Below, piece after piece: positions 1 to 5,721 of a stretch of 11,539 nt of DNA. The notes below the pieces were generated by a model that worked only from the letters and a program-made list of their open reading frames with translations, had not been told where the DNA came from and ran no database searches. This stretch comes from Nitrospinota bacterium (lineage in GTDB: Bacteria > Nitrospinota > Nitrospinia > UBA9942). Positions within the stretch are counted from its first letter, which is position 1, and each line of letters opens with the position of its first letter. The stretch covers positions 1 to 11,539 of the forward strand of contig JACRGN010000078.1 of the NCBI GenBank assembly GCA_016234205.1, written 5' to 3'. A program made the translations under genes and the position numbers.

Positions 1-1
1 C

Positions 2-607
2 AGTATAGACCATCTCAGGGTTAAATATATTACAGACGACCCAAAGGATAAAGAGGAATTTAACAGGATAATATCAAATATCAAAGAAGAGATTCAAAGG
101 TTAAATAGTATGGTAGATAATTTCTTAAACTATGGAAAACCTATCAAACTAAAGATACAGATGTTATCCCTGACTGATATTATGAAAGAGGTAATTGCCC
201 TTGCCGACGAAAAGTTGACGGAACAAATGATAAAAATAGAAATGAATTCCAATTCTGATATACCAAAAATACCTGCCGACAGTCAGCAGATAAAGACATG
301 TTTTATGAATTTAATCATTAATTCTATTCAGGCAATGCCGAATGGCGGTAAAATAAAAATTGATATGATAGTATCAAACAGCAGAGCCTCTATAACGGTA
401 AAGGATACACGGATATGAATAGAGTCACAAAATATCCCTAAGATATTTGAGCCATATTTTACAACAAAGGAGTCGGGTATCGGTTTGGGACTTGCCCTGA
501 CAAAAAGAATTGTAGAAGAACATGGGGGAAGCATAAATATAACAAGCGAAAATGGAAAAGGGACTATTGCCGCTATAGAGCTGCCTGTTGTGAGGGGGGT
601 TGGATGA
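2..607 (+). pseudogene. NtrB-like sensor histidine kinase, C-terminal part, interrupted by in-frame TGA
   Basis: This is the end of a sensor histidine kinase whose 5' part lies outside the window. The frame from base 2 gives the second DHp helix (EIQRLNSMVDNFLNYGKP, typical of NtrB-like kinases), then a HATPase domain with an N box (NLIINSIQAMPNGG) and a G2 box (TTKESGIGLGLAL). The G1 box should read DTGIGI but reads D-T-R-I-stop-I: codons 410-412 (CGG) and 416-418 (TGA) replace two conserved glycines. The same frame then continues without a shift through good kinase sequence to a TGA at 605-607, overlapping the next gene's ATG (604). Both changes are single transversions from GGG/GGA. The gene is therefore either recently inactivated or carries base errors. 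By position it would phosphorylate the downstream regulator. The identity as a kinase is secure; whether it is truly a pseudogene is not. Confidence 0.85.
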
Positions 608-1974
608 GAGAATGTAATATCCTCATTGTGGATGATGAGAAGGGACAAAGGGAGATATTGAAGACAATCATTCAGGGGGAGGGTTATGAGGTTATGACTG
701 CCTCAAATGAGAGGGAGGCATTAAAGGCTATTGGGGAGGGGGTTTTTGATGCAATACTGACCGATTTGAAAATGCCAGGGGGTGACGGCACCCATCTCCT
801 TACAAATATCTTGAAGGAGATGCCTAACACAAGTGTTGTCATAATGACAGCCCACGGCACCATTGACTCCGCTGTAGAGGCTATGAAATTAGGGGCATTT
901 GATTACCTTACAAAACCGCTTGAGAGGGATGAACTGCTCGTAGTATTAAATAAGGCAGTAGAAAAGACAAAGTTATTGAACGAAAACACCCGTTTAAGAG
1001 AGCAGCTTGAAGATAGGTTCAAAATAGAAAATATCATTGGAAAGGACGGGAAGATGCAGGAGGTCTTGAAAATTATAAAGAAGGTCTCAAACAGCAATTC
1101 CACTGTCCTGATATTCGGAGAGAGCGGGACAGGAAAAGAGCTGGCAGCAAAGGCAATCCATCATAACAGTCCACGGAGGGATAAGCCCTTTATGGATATA
1201 AACTGTGCGGCTATCCCTGAGACACTCCTTGAGAGCGAATTGTTCGGCTATGAAAAGGGGGCATTTACAGGGGCATCTACAAGAAAGATGGGACTATTTG
1301 AGTCGGCAAATGGCGGAACCCTCTTCATGGATGAGATTGGAGACATGGGTATAGGGCTTCAGGCAAGGCTTTTGAGGGCAATTCAGGAAAGAGAGATCAG
1401 GAGAGTTGGAGGAAAAGATAATATCAAGATAGATGTCAGGATTATATCTGCAACAAATAAAAATATTGAAGGCGAGATAAAAGAAGGGAGGTTCAGGGAA
1501 GACCTCTACTATAGGCTGAATGTTATAGCCTTCCGAATACCGCCATTGAGGGAGAGGATGGGAGATGTTCCTGAGCTTGTCAGTTTTTTTATAAGTAAAT
1601 ATAACAAGTCATTGGGAAAGAAAATAAATGGTATATCAGACAATGCATTAAATCTTCTCATAAACTACTCCTGGCCCGGAAATGTCAGACAACTTGAATC
1701 TGTGATTGAAAGGGCAGTCCTGCTTACTGATGGAGCAGTGATAGAGACGGACACACTTCCTCCTGAAATTTTTAATAAACCGATTCAGATAGGAAAGATA
1801 GACTTTGATATCCCAAATGACGGCATATCCTTTGAAGAGCTTGAGAGAGAGGTATTGCTAAAGGCGATGAGAAAATCAAATTGGGTTATAGCAAAGTCAG
1901 CACAACTCCTGGGGATGAGTTACAGGACACTCCAATACAGGCTTAATAAATTTGGCATAAAAAGGGAATCATAA
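604..1974 (+). CDS. Sigma-54-dependent response regulator, NtrC family
   Basis: This 456-aa protein is a two-component transcription activator. Residues 5-120 are a receiver domain with acidic pair D10/D11, phosphoacceptor D54 in LTDLKMPGGDG, T82 and K104. Residues 140-385 are the AAA+ sigma-54 interaction domain: Walker A GESGTGKE (172-179), the GAFTGA loop that contacts sigma-54 (219-224), Walker B with D243/E244 (GGTLFMDEI), and arginine-finger region FREDLYYRLNV. Residues 420-453 are a Fis-type helix-turn-helix (AKSAQLLGMSYRTLQYRL). The length is normal for the family and all catalytic residues are present. The ATG overlaps the kinase stop (ATGA), so the two were translationally coupled. 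A good sigma-54 promoter 120 bp downstream of its stop is the obvious first target. The signal sensed cannot be deduced because the kinase sensor domain is outside the window. Confidence 0.97.
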   Translation: MRECNILIVDDEKGQREILKTIIQGEGYEVMTASNEREALKAIGEGVFDAILTDLKMPGGDGTHLLTNILKEMPNTSVVIMTAHGTIDSAVEAMKLGAFDYLTKPLERDELLVVLNKAVEKTKLLNENTRLREQLEDRFKIENIIGKDGKMQEVLKIIKKVSNSNSTVLIFGESGTGKELAAKAIHHNSPRRDKPFMDINCAAIPETLLESELFGYEKGAFTGASTRKMGLFESANGGTLFMDEIGDMGIGLQARLLRAIQEREIRRVGGKDNIKIDVRIISATNKNIEGEIKEGRFREDLYYRLNVIAFRIPPLRERMGDVPELVSFFISKYNKSLGKKINGISDNALNLLINYSWPGNVRQLESVIERAVLLTDGAVIETDTLPPEIFNKPIQIGKIDFDIPNDGISFEELEREVLLKAMRKSNWVIAKSAQLLGMSYRTLQYRLNKFGIKRES

Positions 1975-1980
1975 CCCAAA

Positions 1981-1998
1981 TGGTATGCCAATATACCA
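1981..1998. promoter_or_regulatory. Possible upstream activator site (inverted repeat)
   Basis: The perfect 6-bp inverted repeat TGGTAT-N6-ATACCA lies about 95-115 bp upstream of the -24 element of the sigma-54 promoter, within the usual range for NtrC-type enhancer sites. It has no following T-run and few GC pairs, so it makes a poor terminator for the regulator gene just upstream. Binding by the adjacent activator is inference. Confidence 0.4.
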
Positions 1999-2092
1999 AA
2001 TAGGATAAAAACAGCTTCTCCTCTGCATCATATATTAATAACCGTACCTCTTAACTCCTTATTATAATTAACTTTTCCATAAATTTAATATT

Positions 2093-2110
2093 CTTGGCAC
2101 GATTAGTGCT
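2093..2110 (+). promoter_or_regulatory. Sigma-54 (-24/-12) promoter
   Basis: CTTGGCACG-ATTA-GTGCT matches the sigma-54 consensus YTGGCACG-N4-TTGCW with one mismatch (G for T at 2106). The invariant GG (2096-2097) and GC (2108-2109) are separated by exactly ten bases, as required. The predicted start is near 2121, leaving a 24-nt leader with a strong ribosome site before the ATG at 2145. It lies just after a gene for a sigma-54 activator, which strengthens the call. Confidence 0.85.
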
Positions 2111-2144
2111 ATTTTATTCAAAGAAAGAAAGGGGGTGAAAAATA

Positions 2145-2468
2145 ATGAAAAAGATAGTTAGTTTAATGATTGCTTTTGCTTTAGTTTTCTCTTTTGCAGG
2201 TTTAGTCTCTGCTGCCAAGAAGTCACCTATGAAGGTCATGCAGGCTTCAGGTGAGATAACCGCAGTTGATGCCACAGCAAATACCTTCACACTAAAGACA
2301 AAGAAGGGGGATATAACCTGTGAGGTTGGTGCCGATGCTAAGATTACATCAGGGAAAGAATCCAAAACCCTTGCAGATGTTAAGGTTGGCGATAAGGCAG
2401 CCTGCAAGTATGCAATGGAAGGGGATAAACATATCTGCAAGTCCCTTGATATTAAAGCTGCTAAATAA
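2145..2468 (+). CDS. Small exported protein, one beta-rich domain
   Basis: This 107-aa protein begins with a signal peptide (MKK, then a hydrophobic core to about residue 20, likely cleavage after VSA at 23). The mature part is lysine-rich, then has a beta-rich stretch, GEITAVDATANTFTLKTKKG, followed by a VGDKAACKYA segment. This resembles small periplasmic domains of the DUF5666/OB-like kind, though the family assignment is only by eye. There are three cysteines after the signal peptide (C59, C87, C98). The start is fixed by AAAGGGGGTGA (2128-2138). The gene is the first one behind the sigma-54 promoter, so it is probably the main output of the neighbouring two-component system. A role in metal or envelope stress would be a guess; no catalytic motif is visible. 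Confidence 0.88.
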   Translation: MKKIVSLMIAFALVFSFAGLVSAAKKSPMKVMQASGEITAVDATANTFTLKTKKGDITCEVGADAKITSGKESKTLADVKVGDKAACKYAMEGDKHICKSLDIKAAK

Positions 2469-2491
2469 CTTTAGATGATTTGAGACAATAT

Positions 2492-2518
2492 GATTTTTTC
2501 CGCTGTCAGCAAAAAATC
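2492..2518. repeat. Inverted repeat between the two exported-protein genes
   Basis: GATTTTTT (2492-2499) and AAAAAATC (2511-2518) are perfect 8-bp arms around an inner GCT/AGC pairing. The hairpin lies just before the ribosome site of the next gene. It could attenuate or stabilise the shared transcript, but its GC content is too low, and its T-run too buried in the stem, for a confident terminator call. Confidence 0.35.
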
Positions 2519-2540
2519 TGATATGAAAGGAGGTGAGACA

Positions 2541-2762
2541 ATGAAAAAACTTATTACACTATTAGTCGCTATTTCGCTTTTCACAGTATCTATGACAACC
2601 ATACCTTCTCTGGCTGAGGCAAAGAAGAGGAGTAAGGTAGAAAAGTCAAAGAAGGTAGAGAAGCCGGCTGAGAAGCCTGCTGAAAAGCCAGCTGAAAAGC
2701 CAGCCGAAAAGCCTGAAGAAAAACCAGCTGAAAAGGCAACAGAAACAAAGACAAAGAAGTAA
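2541..2762 (+). CDS. Small exported Lys/Pro/Glu repeat protein
   Basis: This 73-aa protein has a signal peptide (MKKLITLLVAISLFTV, likely cleavage near SLAEA, residue 28-29). A basic linker follows, then seven four-residue units of the form EKPA, partly degenerate near the end (EKPE, EKPA, EKAT), and a KTKK tail. The ATG at 2541 is chosen over an in-frame ATG at 2490 because AAAGGAGGTGA (2526-2536) sits right before it and the signal peptide begins there. The mature protein should be extended, disordered and highly charged, resembling the proline-rich spacers of cell-wall- or TonB-type proteins. It lies 72 bp after the previous exported protein in the same direction and may share its sigma-54 promoter. 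No function is known to me. Confidence 0.82.
   Translation: MKKLITLLVAISLFTVSMTTIPSLAEAKKRSKVEKSKKVEKPAEKPAEKPAEKPAEKPEEKPAEKATETKTKK
2658..2741 (+). repeat. 12-bp tandem repeat encoding EKPA units
   Basis: Seven consecutive 12-bp units follow the pattern GAR-AAR-CCN-GCN, with the last two or three diverging. Synonymous third positions differ between units (CCG, CCT, CCA; GCT, GCC), so the peptide repeat appears to be maintained rather than freshly duplicated. Confidence 0.85.
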
Positions 2763-2775
2763 GGCAATAAAAAAC

Positions 2776-2801
2776 CTACCCTCAGATTACCGGGGGTAGG
2801 A
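2776..2801. terminator. Terminator-like hairpin between converging genes
   Basis: CCTACCC (2776-2782) pairs with GGGTAGG (2795-2801). On the minus strand the stem is followed by TTTTTT (complement of 2770-2775), a classic intrinsic terminator for the small genes transcribed leftward. On the plus strand the following ATAAACTTT is a weaker tail, so it may also work for the exported-protein operon ending at 2762. Confidence 0.7.
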
Positions 2802-2820
2802 TAAACTTTCATTACGCAAT

Positions 2821-2905
2821 GTGGTAGCCGCAGGCTTTATGCCTGCGTAAAATTCACGCAACCATAAAGAGCCTGCCCCGAACTTGTTTTGGGGTTGCGG
2901 CTATC
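2821..2905. repeat. REP-like structured repeat element
   Basis: The stretch contains three nested or competing inverted repeats: outer arms TAGCCGCA (2825-2832) and TGCGGCTA (2896-2903), an inner hairpin CGCAGGC-TTTAT-GCCTGCG (2829-2847), and a second inner hairpin CCCCGAA-CTTGT-TTTGGGG (2876-2894). The outer arm and first hairpin share CGCA, so they exclude each other. The last hairpin has a near copy inside nfeD at 5430-5448. No gene is visible; this looks like a dispersed palindromic element. Confidence 0.65.
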
Positions 2906-2917
2906 AAAGTGAGTTTG

Positions 2918-3121
2918 TTAAGCCTTTACATCTATCAGAGTTGAGACCCCTCCTTTTGAACTTTCCGATTTCTGGGCTGATGCAGACTCTTTAGACTCCA
3001 CATCGTTATCTCCGTCGGCATCTTTAGCTGTTGCCGCATTTACATTCGGCATGGTTTTTAAGGGTTTCTTTACATTCTGGGACTGTGCTGCATTTGTCAA
3101 CGACGCTCCGTCAATTTTCAT
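2918..3121 (-). CDS. Hypothetical 67-aa polar protein
   Basis: I do not recognise this protein. It begins MKIDGASL, has a Ser/Ala/Lys/Asp-rich low-complexity middle (DADGDNDVESKESASAQKSE) and ends GGVSTLIDVKA. It has no signal peptide, membrane segment or cysteine, so it should be a mostly disordered, soluble protein. The start is supported by GGAGGAG five bases before the ATG, and a TATAAT box lies upstream on the same strand (complement of 3178-3183). It ends about 115 bp before a good minus-strand terminator. The opening MKIDGAS loosely resembles the MKVGGVG opening of the 26-aa peptide encoded just upstream, which may mean a common origin. Confidence 0.68.
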   Translation of the reverse strand: MKIDGASLTNAAQSQNVKKPLKTMPNVNAATAKDADGDNDVESKESASAQKSESSKGGVSTLIDVKA

Positions 3122-3189
3122 TGCATCTCCTCCATTAAGTAAGGGGTTATTATCTCCTGAACTCTGCTAATCCTGAAATTATACAACCT

Positions 3190-3270
3190 TTATCTTTTAC
3201 CCGGATGTCTTACTGGACGGGGATGTCTTATCGGCCTGGGATGAATCGCTCCAACTCCACCTACCTTCAT
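3190..3270 (-). CDS. 26-aa Pro/Arg/His-rich small peptide
   Basis: The ATG at 3270 is preceded on the minus strand by AAGGAGGTGAG (3275-3285), a full match to the anti-Shine-Dalgarno, seven bases short of... at a normal distance of eight bases from GGAGG. The peptide starts MKVGGVGAI and continues HPRPIR-HPRPVR-HPGKR, a six-residue tandem repeat with strong positive charge, ending at TAA (3190-3192). The 67-aa gene starts 68 bp downstream in the same direction. It could be a small functional peptide, a leader peptide for the downstream gene, or the truncated remnant of a longer paralogue. Translation is well supported by the ribosome site; function is unknown. Confidence 0.5.
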   Translation of the reverse strand: MKVGGVGAIHPRPIRHPRPVRHPGKR

Positions 3271-3330
3271 AAAACTCACCTCCTTTTCTTAAGTTATCAT
3301 ACTCATTACAGTTTATTTATCGGTAAGTGG

Positions 3331-3366
3331 ATTATAAAACTTAAATATTTATCTGAAGTCAAGGAC
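3331..3366 (-). promoter_or_regulatory. Possible sigma-70 promoter for the small minus-strand genes
   Basis: On the minus strand TTGACT is followed 17 bases later by TTTTAT, or 20 bases later by a perfect TATAAT (complement of 3332-3337). Neither spacing/box combination is ideal. The site lies between the slipin stop and the ribosome site of the 26-aa peptide, where a promoter would be expected if the small genes are transcribed separately. Confidence 0.35.
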
Positions 3367-3381
3367 ACTCATAACTGCATT

Positions 3382-4137
3382 TTAATCTGCCTTTTTCTCC
3401 CTCATCCTCAAAAACGGCTCAAACAAATCTATTGGAATCGGAAATATGGTTGTTGTGGCATTTTCTGATGCAATCTCACGGAGTGTCTGTAAGTATCTAA
3501 GCTGTAATGCTGAAGGCTGTGTGGCTATTATCGCTGCGGCATCTGTTAGTTTCTGTGCCGCCTGATATTCACCCTCTGCATTTATCACCTTTGCCCTCCT
3601 CTCCCTCTCTGCCTCAGCCTGCTTAGCCATCGCCCTCTGCATCTCCTGAGGCAAATCCACATGCTTTACCTCCACATTTGTTACCTTTATACCCCACGGG
3701 TCAGTACGTTTATCAAGTATTATCTGAAGATTTGCATTTATCTTATCTCTCGCAGAGAGCAGCTCATCCATATCTGCGGCACCAAGGATGCTCCTTAATG
3801 TTGTCTGGGACAACTGAGATGTTGCGTAAAGGTAGTCTTCAACCTCAATTACAGCCTTCTCTGGATTGATGACCCTGAAATACACAACTGCATTTACCTT
3901 CACCGATACATTGTCTCTTGTTATTATATCCTGTGGTGGGACATCCAGGGCTATTAACCTTAAGCTAACCTTCACCATTTTATCAATCCCAGGCCATACA
4001 ATAATCAATCCAGGACCCTTCGTACTTAAAAATCTACCGAGCCTGAAAATTACACCCCTTTCATATTCCTTTAATACCCTTATCGCTGACAATATTAAAA
4101 AGGCGATGACTATAATAAATATTGGTATTCCACCCAT
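3382..4137 (-). CDS. Slipin (stomatin/prohibitin-like SPFH protein)
   Basis: This 251-aa membrane protein has one N-terminal hydrophobic segment (residues 4-20), then the stomatin signature EYERGVIFRLGRF, followed by the SPFH domain (about 25-190: GPGLIIVWPGIDK, LDVPPQDIITRDNVSVKVNAVVYFRV, LRSILG, WGIKVTNVEVKHVDLP). A charged helical stretch AKQAEAERERRAKVINAEGE follows, and a C-terminal oligomerisation segment with IPIDLFEPF. Length and order are typical of bacterial slipins of the p-stomatin group. These scaffold proteins form rings on the membrane and partner with NfeD proteases, which in archaea cleave the stomatin C-terminal hydrophobic region. The nfeD gene is directly upstream, 59 bp away. 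The start has GGGAGG six bases before the ATG. Identification is firm; the physiological substrate is not known. Confidence 0.95.
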   Translation of the reverse strand: MGGIPIFIIVIAFLILSAIRVLKEYERGVIFRLGRFLSTKGPGLIIVWPGIDKMVKVSLRLIALDVPPQDIITRDNVSVKVNAVVYFRVINPEKAVIEVEDYLYATSQLSQTTLRSILGAADMDELLSARDKINANLQIILDKRTDPWGIKVTNVEVKHVDLPQEMQRAMAKQAEAERERRAKVINAEGEYQAAQKLTDAAAIIATQPSALQLRYLQTLREIASENATTTIFPIPIDLFEPFLRMREKKAD

Positions 4138-4157
4138 ATAAACCTCCCAAATAAATT

Positions 4158-4216
4158 CAGGTTAAGGATGAGGCTAAGGTTAAGAAAATTCTCAACCTAA
4201 ACCTTGACCTTAACCT
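4158..4216. repeat. Iterated-word hairpin, GTTAAGG type (nfeD/slipin junction)
   Basis: Arms of about 29 bases, starting CAGGTTAAGG on the left (4158) and ending CCTTAACCTG on the right (4216), match at about 23 positions. Each arm is made of repeated AGGTTA-like words. The right arm carries the last seven codons and stop of nfeD, encoding the tail LQVKVKV; the left arm lies in the slipin leader. Confidence 0.7.
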
Positions 4217-5513
4217 GTAACTTCAATCCCTCCACTCCTGTTATCACCACTTCACTCCCGCTTTTGATTTCATCACTGCTGTGGGCATCCCATAATTCAC
4301 CGTGGACAAAAACCTTGCCATCTCCTGGTGAGCCTGCCGAACCCATTATATCTGATTGAGTAATACCCACTTCTCCTACCAGTCCCTCCTTTCCAGTTGT
4401 TGGTTTTTTCCGCTGTACCTTTATACCTGCACCTACCAGAAACAGGAAAAAGGCTGCAGTCCCTGCAGCAGCAGGCAGAATCAGATACAGGGAGATTTTC
4501 ATATATGGAGCAGGAGATTCAATCAGCATAATTGAGCCAAGGACTAAAGATATAATCCCGCCAAGTGTAAGGGCACCATAACTAACCACCTTTATTTCAA
4601 GAATAAATAGGATGATACTAAGTAATATTAGTAATAACCCTGCATAATTTACAGGGAGTGCCTGTAGTGAATAAAATGCCAGTATGAGTGAAATAGCACC
4701 AACTATCCCAGGCAATATCGCTCCGGGGTTTGAGAGTTCAAAAAAGAGTCCATAAAAACCAAGGAGCATAAGCATATATGCAATATTCGGATTTGAGAGT
4801 GTATCAAGGATCCTCTGCCTTAGGCTCATCTCAACATATTTCAATTTTATCCCCTCTGTATTTATACTCTTTGCCCCTCCTTCAACTTCTACCTTTCTGC
4901 CATTTATCTCTTTTAAGAGTAAATTTATATTCTCACTTACTATATCTATTACATTCTCCTTCTTAGCCTCATCCTCAGAAATAGAGACACTCTTTCTTAC
5001 TGCCTTCTCAGCCCAAGTCTCATTCCTACCCCTTTTTTTTGCAAGAGAAACAATATAAGCTGCCGCATCATTTTCAACTTTTTTTGACATCTCCCTGTCC
5101 ATCTTCGCCCCCATATTAACGGGATGGGCTGCACCAATATTTGTCCCTGGTGACATAGCAGCTATATGGGCTGCAATAGTTATAAATGCACCTGCAGATG
5201 CCGCCCTTGAACCGCTGGGGGATACATAGACGACTATCGGAACACCTGATGCCATCATCTCTTTTATTATCATCCTCATTGATGTGTCAAGACCACCGGG
5301 TGTATCAAGCTGTATGATTAAAAGCTCTGCATTGCTTATTGATGCCTCTTTTATGCCATTGATAATATACTCAGCAGAAACTGGATTTATTACACCGTCA
5401 ACTTTTAAAACTATGGCATGCCGAACTTCCCCTGAAACAAGTTCAGGGTAAGATGGTATCTGGAGGAAAAGCAATGACAGGAGTATGAGAAAATAGCTTA
5501 TGTTCTTCTTCAT
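4197..5513 (-). CDS. NfeD long form: membrane-bound ClpP-class serine protease
   Basis: This 438-aa protein has a signal peptide (residues 1-21), a ClpP-like protease domain (about 30-215), four to six membrane helices (about 240-375), and a C-terminal OB-fold NfeD domain (about 385-435: GLVGEVGITQSDI, GKVFVHGELWDAHS). The catalytic serine is S106 in SRAASAGAF; the lysine of the Ser/Lys dyad is probably K144 or K145 in SKKVENDAA. Substrate-groove motifs LDTPGGLDTSMR and the GAAHPV loop are present. It is the long form that pairs with slipins, and the slipin gene follows in the same operon. Two local oddities exist: residues PELVSG after the signal peptide are encoded by a small palindrome, and the C-terminal tail is encoded by a hairpin repeat. 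The ATG at 5513 lacks a ribosome site; TAAAAT lies five bases upstream of it. Confidence 0.95.
   Translation of the reverse strand: MKKNISYFLILLSLLFLQIPSYPELVSGEVRHAIVLKVDGVINPVSAEYIINGIKEASISNAELLIIQLDTPGGLDTSMRMIIKEMMASGVPIVVYVSPSGSRAASAGAFITIAAHIAAMSPGTNIGAAHPVNMGAKMDREMSKKVENDAAAYIVSLAKKRGRNETWAEKAVRKSVSISEDEAKKENVIDIVSENINLLLKEINGRKVEVEGGAKSINTEGIKLKYVEMSLRQRILDTLSNPNIAYMLMLLGFYGLFFELSNPGAILPGIVGAISLILAFYSLQALPVNYAGLLLILLSIILFILEIKVVSYGALTLGGIISLVLGSIMLIESPAPYMKISLYLILPAAAGTAAFFLFLVGAGIKVQRKKPTTGKEGLVGEVGITQSDIMGSAGSPGDGKVFVHGELWDAHSSDEIKSGSEVVITGVEGLKLQVKVKV
5430..5448. repeat. 19-bp palindrome inside nfeD (PELVSG-coding)
   Basis: CCCTGAA-ACAAG-TTCAGGG is a perfect palindrome with a five-base loop. 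Read on the minus strand it encodes PELVSG just after the nfeD signal peptide. It matches the hairpin at 2876-2894 at 16 of 19 positions. Confidence 0.7.
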
Positions 5514-5592
5514 AAATCATTTTAACTTGTCTTTGTATGAATAATCTAATACAATAAATCCCTCAAAGTCAAGGCAGAACAAAAACTCAACA

Positions 5593-5678
5593 GCCACAGA
5601 GAACACAGAGATTTTAAAAGCGGTTTAAACCGTTTAAGCCGTTTGAACTGTTTTTAATGAGTCTGTGCCCTCTGTGGC
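5593..5678. repeat. Iterated-word hairpin, CCACAGAG type (nfeD/gmd divergent region)
   Basis: GCCACAGAGAACACAGA (5593-5609) and TCTGTGCCCTCTGTGGC (5662-5678) pair at 15 of 17 positions. Between them lies CGGTTTAAACCG (5621-5632), itself palindromic, followed by more GTTTAA/GTTTGAA words. It fills most of the 208-bp gap between the divergent nfeD and gmd genes; apart from a TATAAA box near 5702, nothing else is visible there. Confidence 0.8.
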
Positions 5679-5721
5679 TAATTTTTATAAGTTCTTTGCC
5701 TTATAAAAAATTGGAGGATAC

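Noticed and set aside
416..418. TGA read as glycine (alternative genetic code)
   Set aside because: The position fits glycine, but rmd, the MFS gene, rimO and the kinase itself end at TGA, and the neighbouring glycine codon is also mutated, so mutation or base error is simpler.
328..648. Open frame of 106 codons on the minus strand
   Set aside because: It is antisense to the kinase sequence, which shows clear N and G2 boxes.
2471..2812. Minus-strand frame rich in SAGFSAGF repeats
   Set aside because: It is the antisense reading of the PAEK repeat gene, which has a signal peptide and a strong ribosome site.
2770..2910. Riboswitch
   Set aside because: The stems resemble a dispersed repeat at the end of converging genes and do not stand in front of a coding sequence.
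4308..4330. Second sigma-54-like site on the minus strand
   Set aside because: TGGCAAG with a TTGT at the -12 position lacks the required GC and lies within nfeD.
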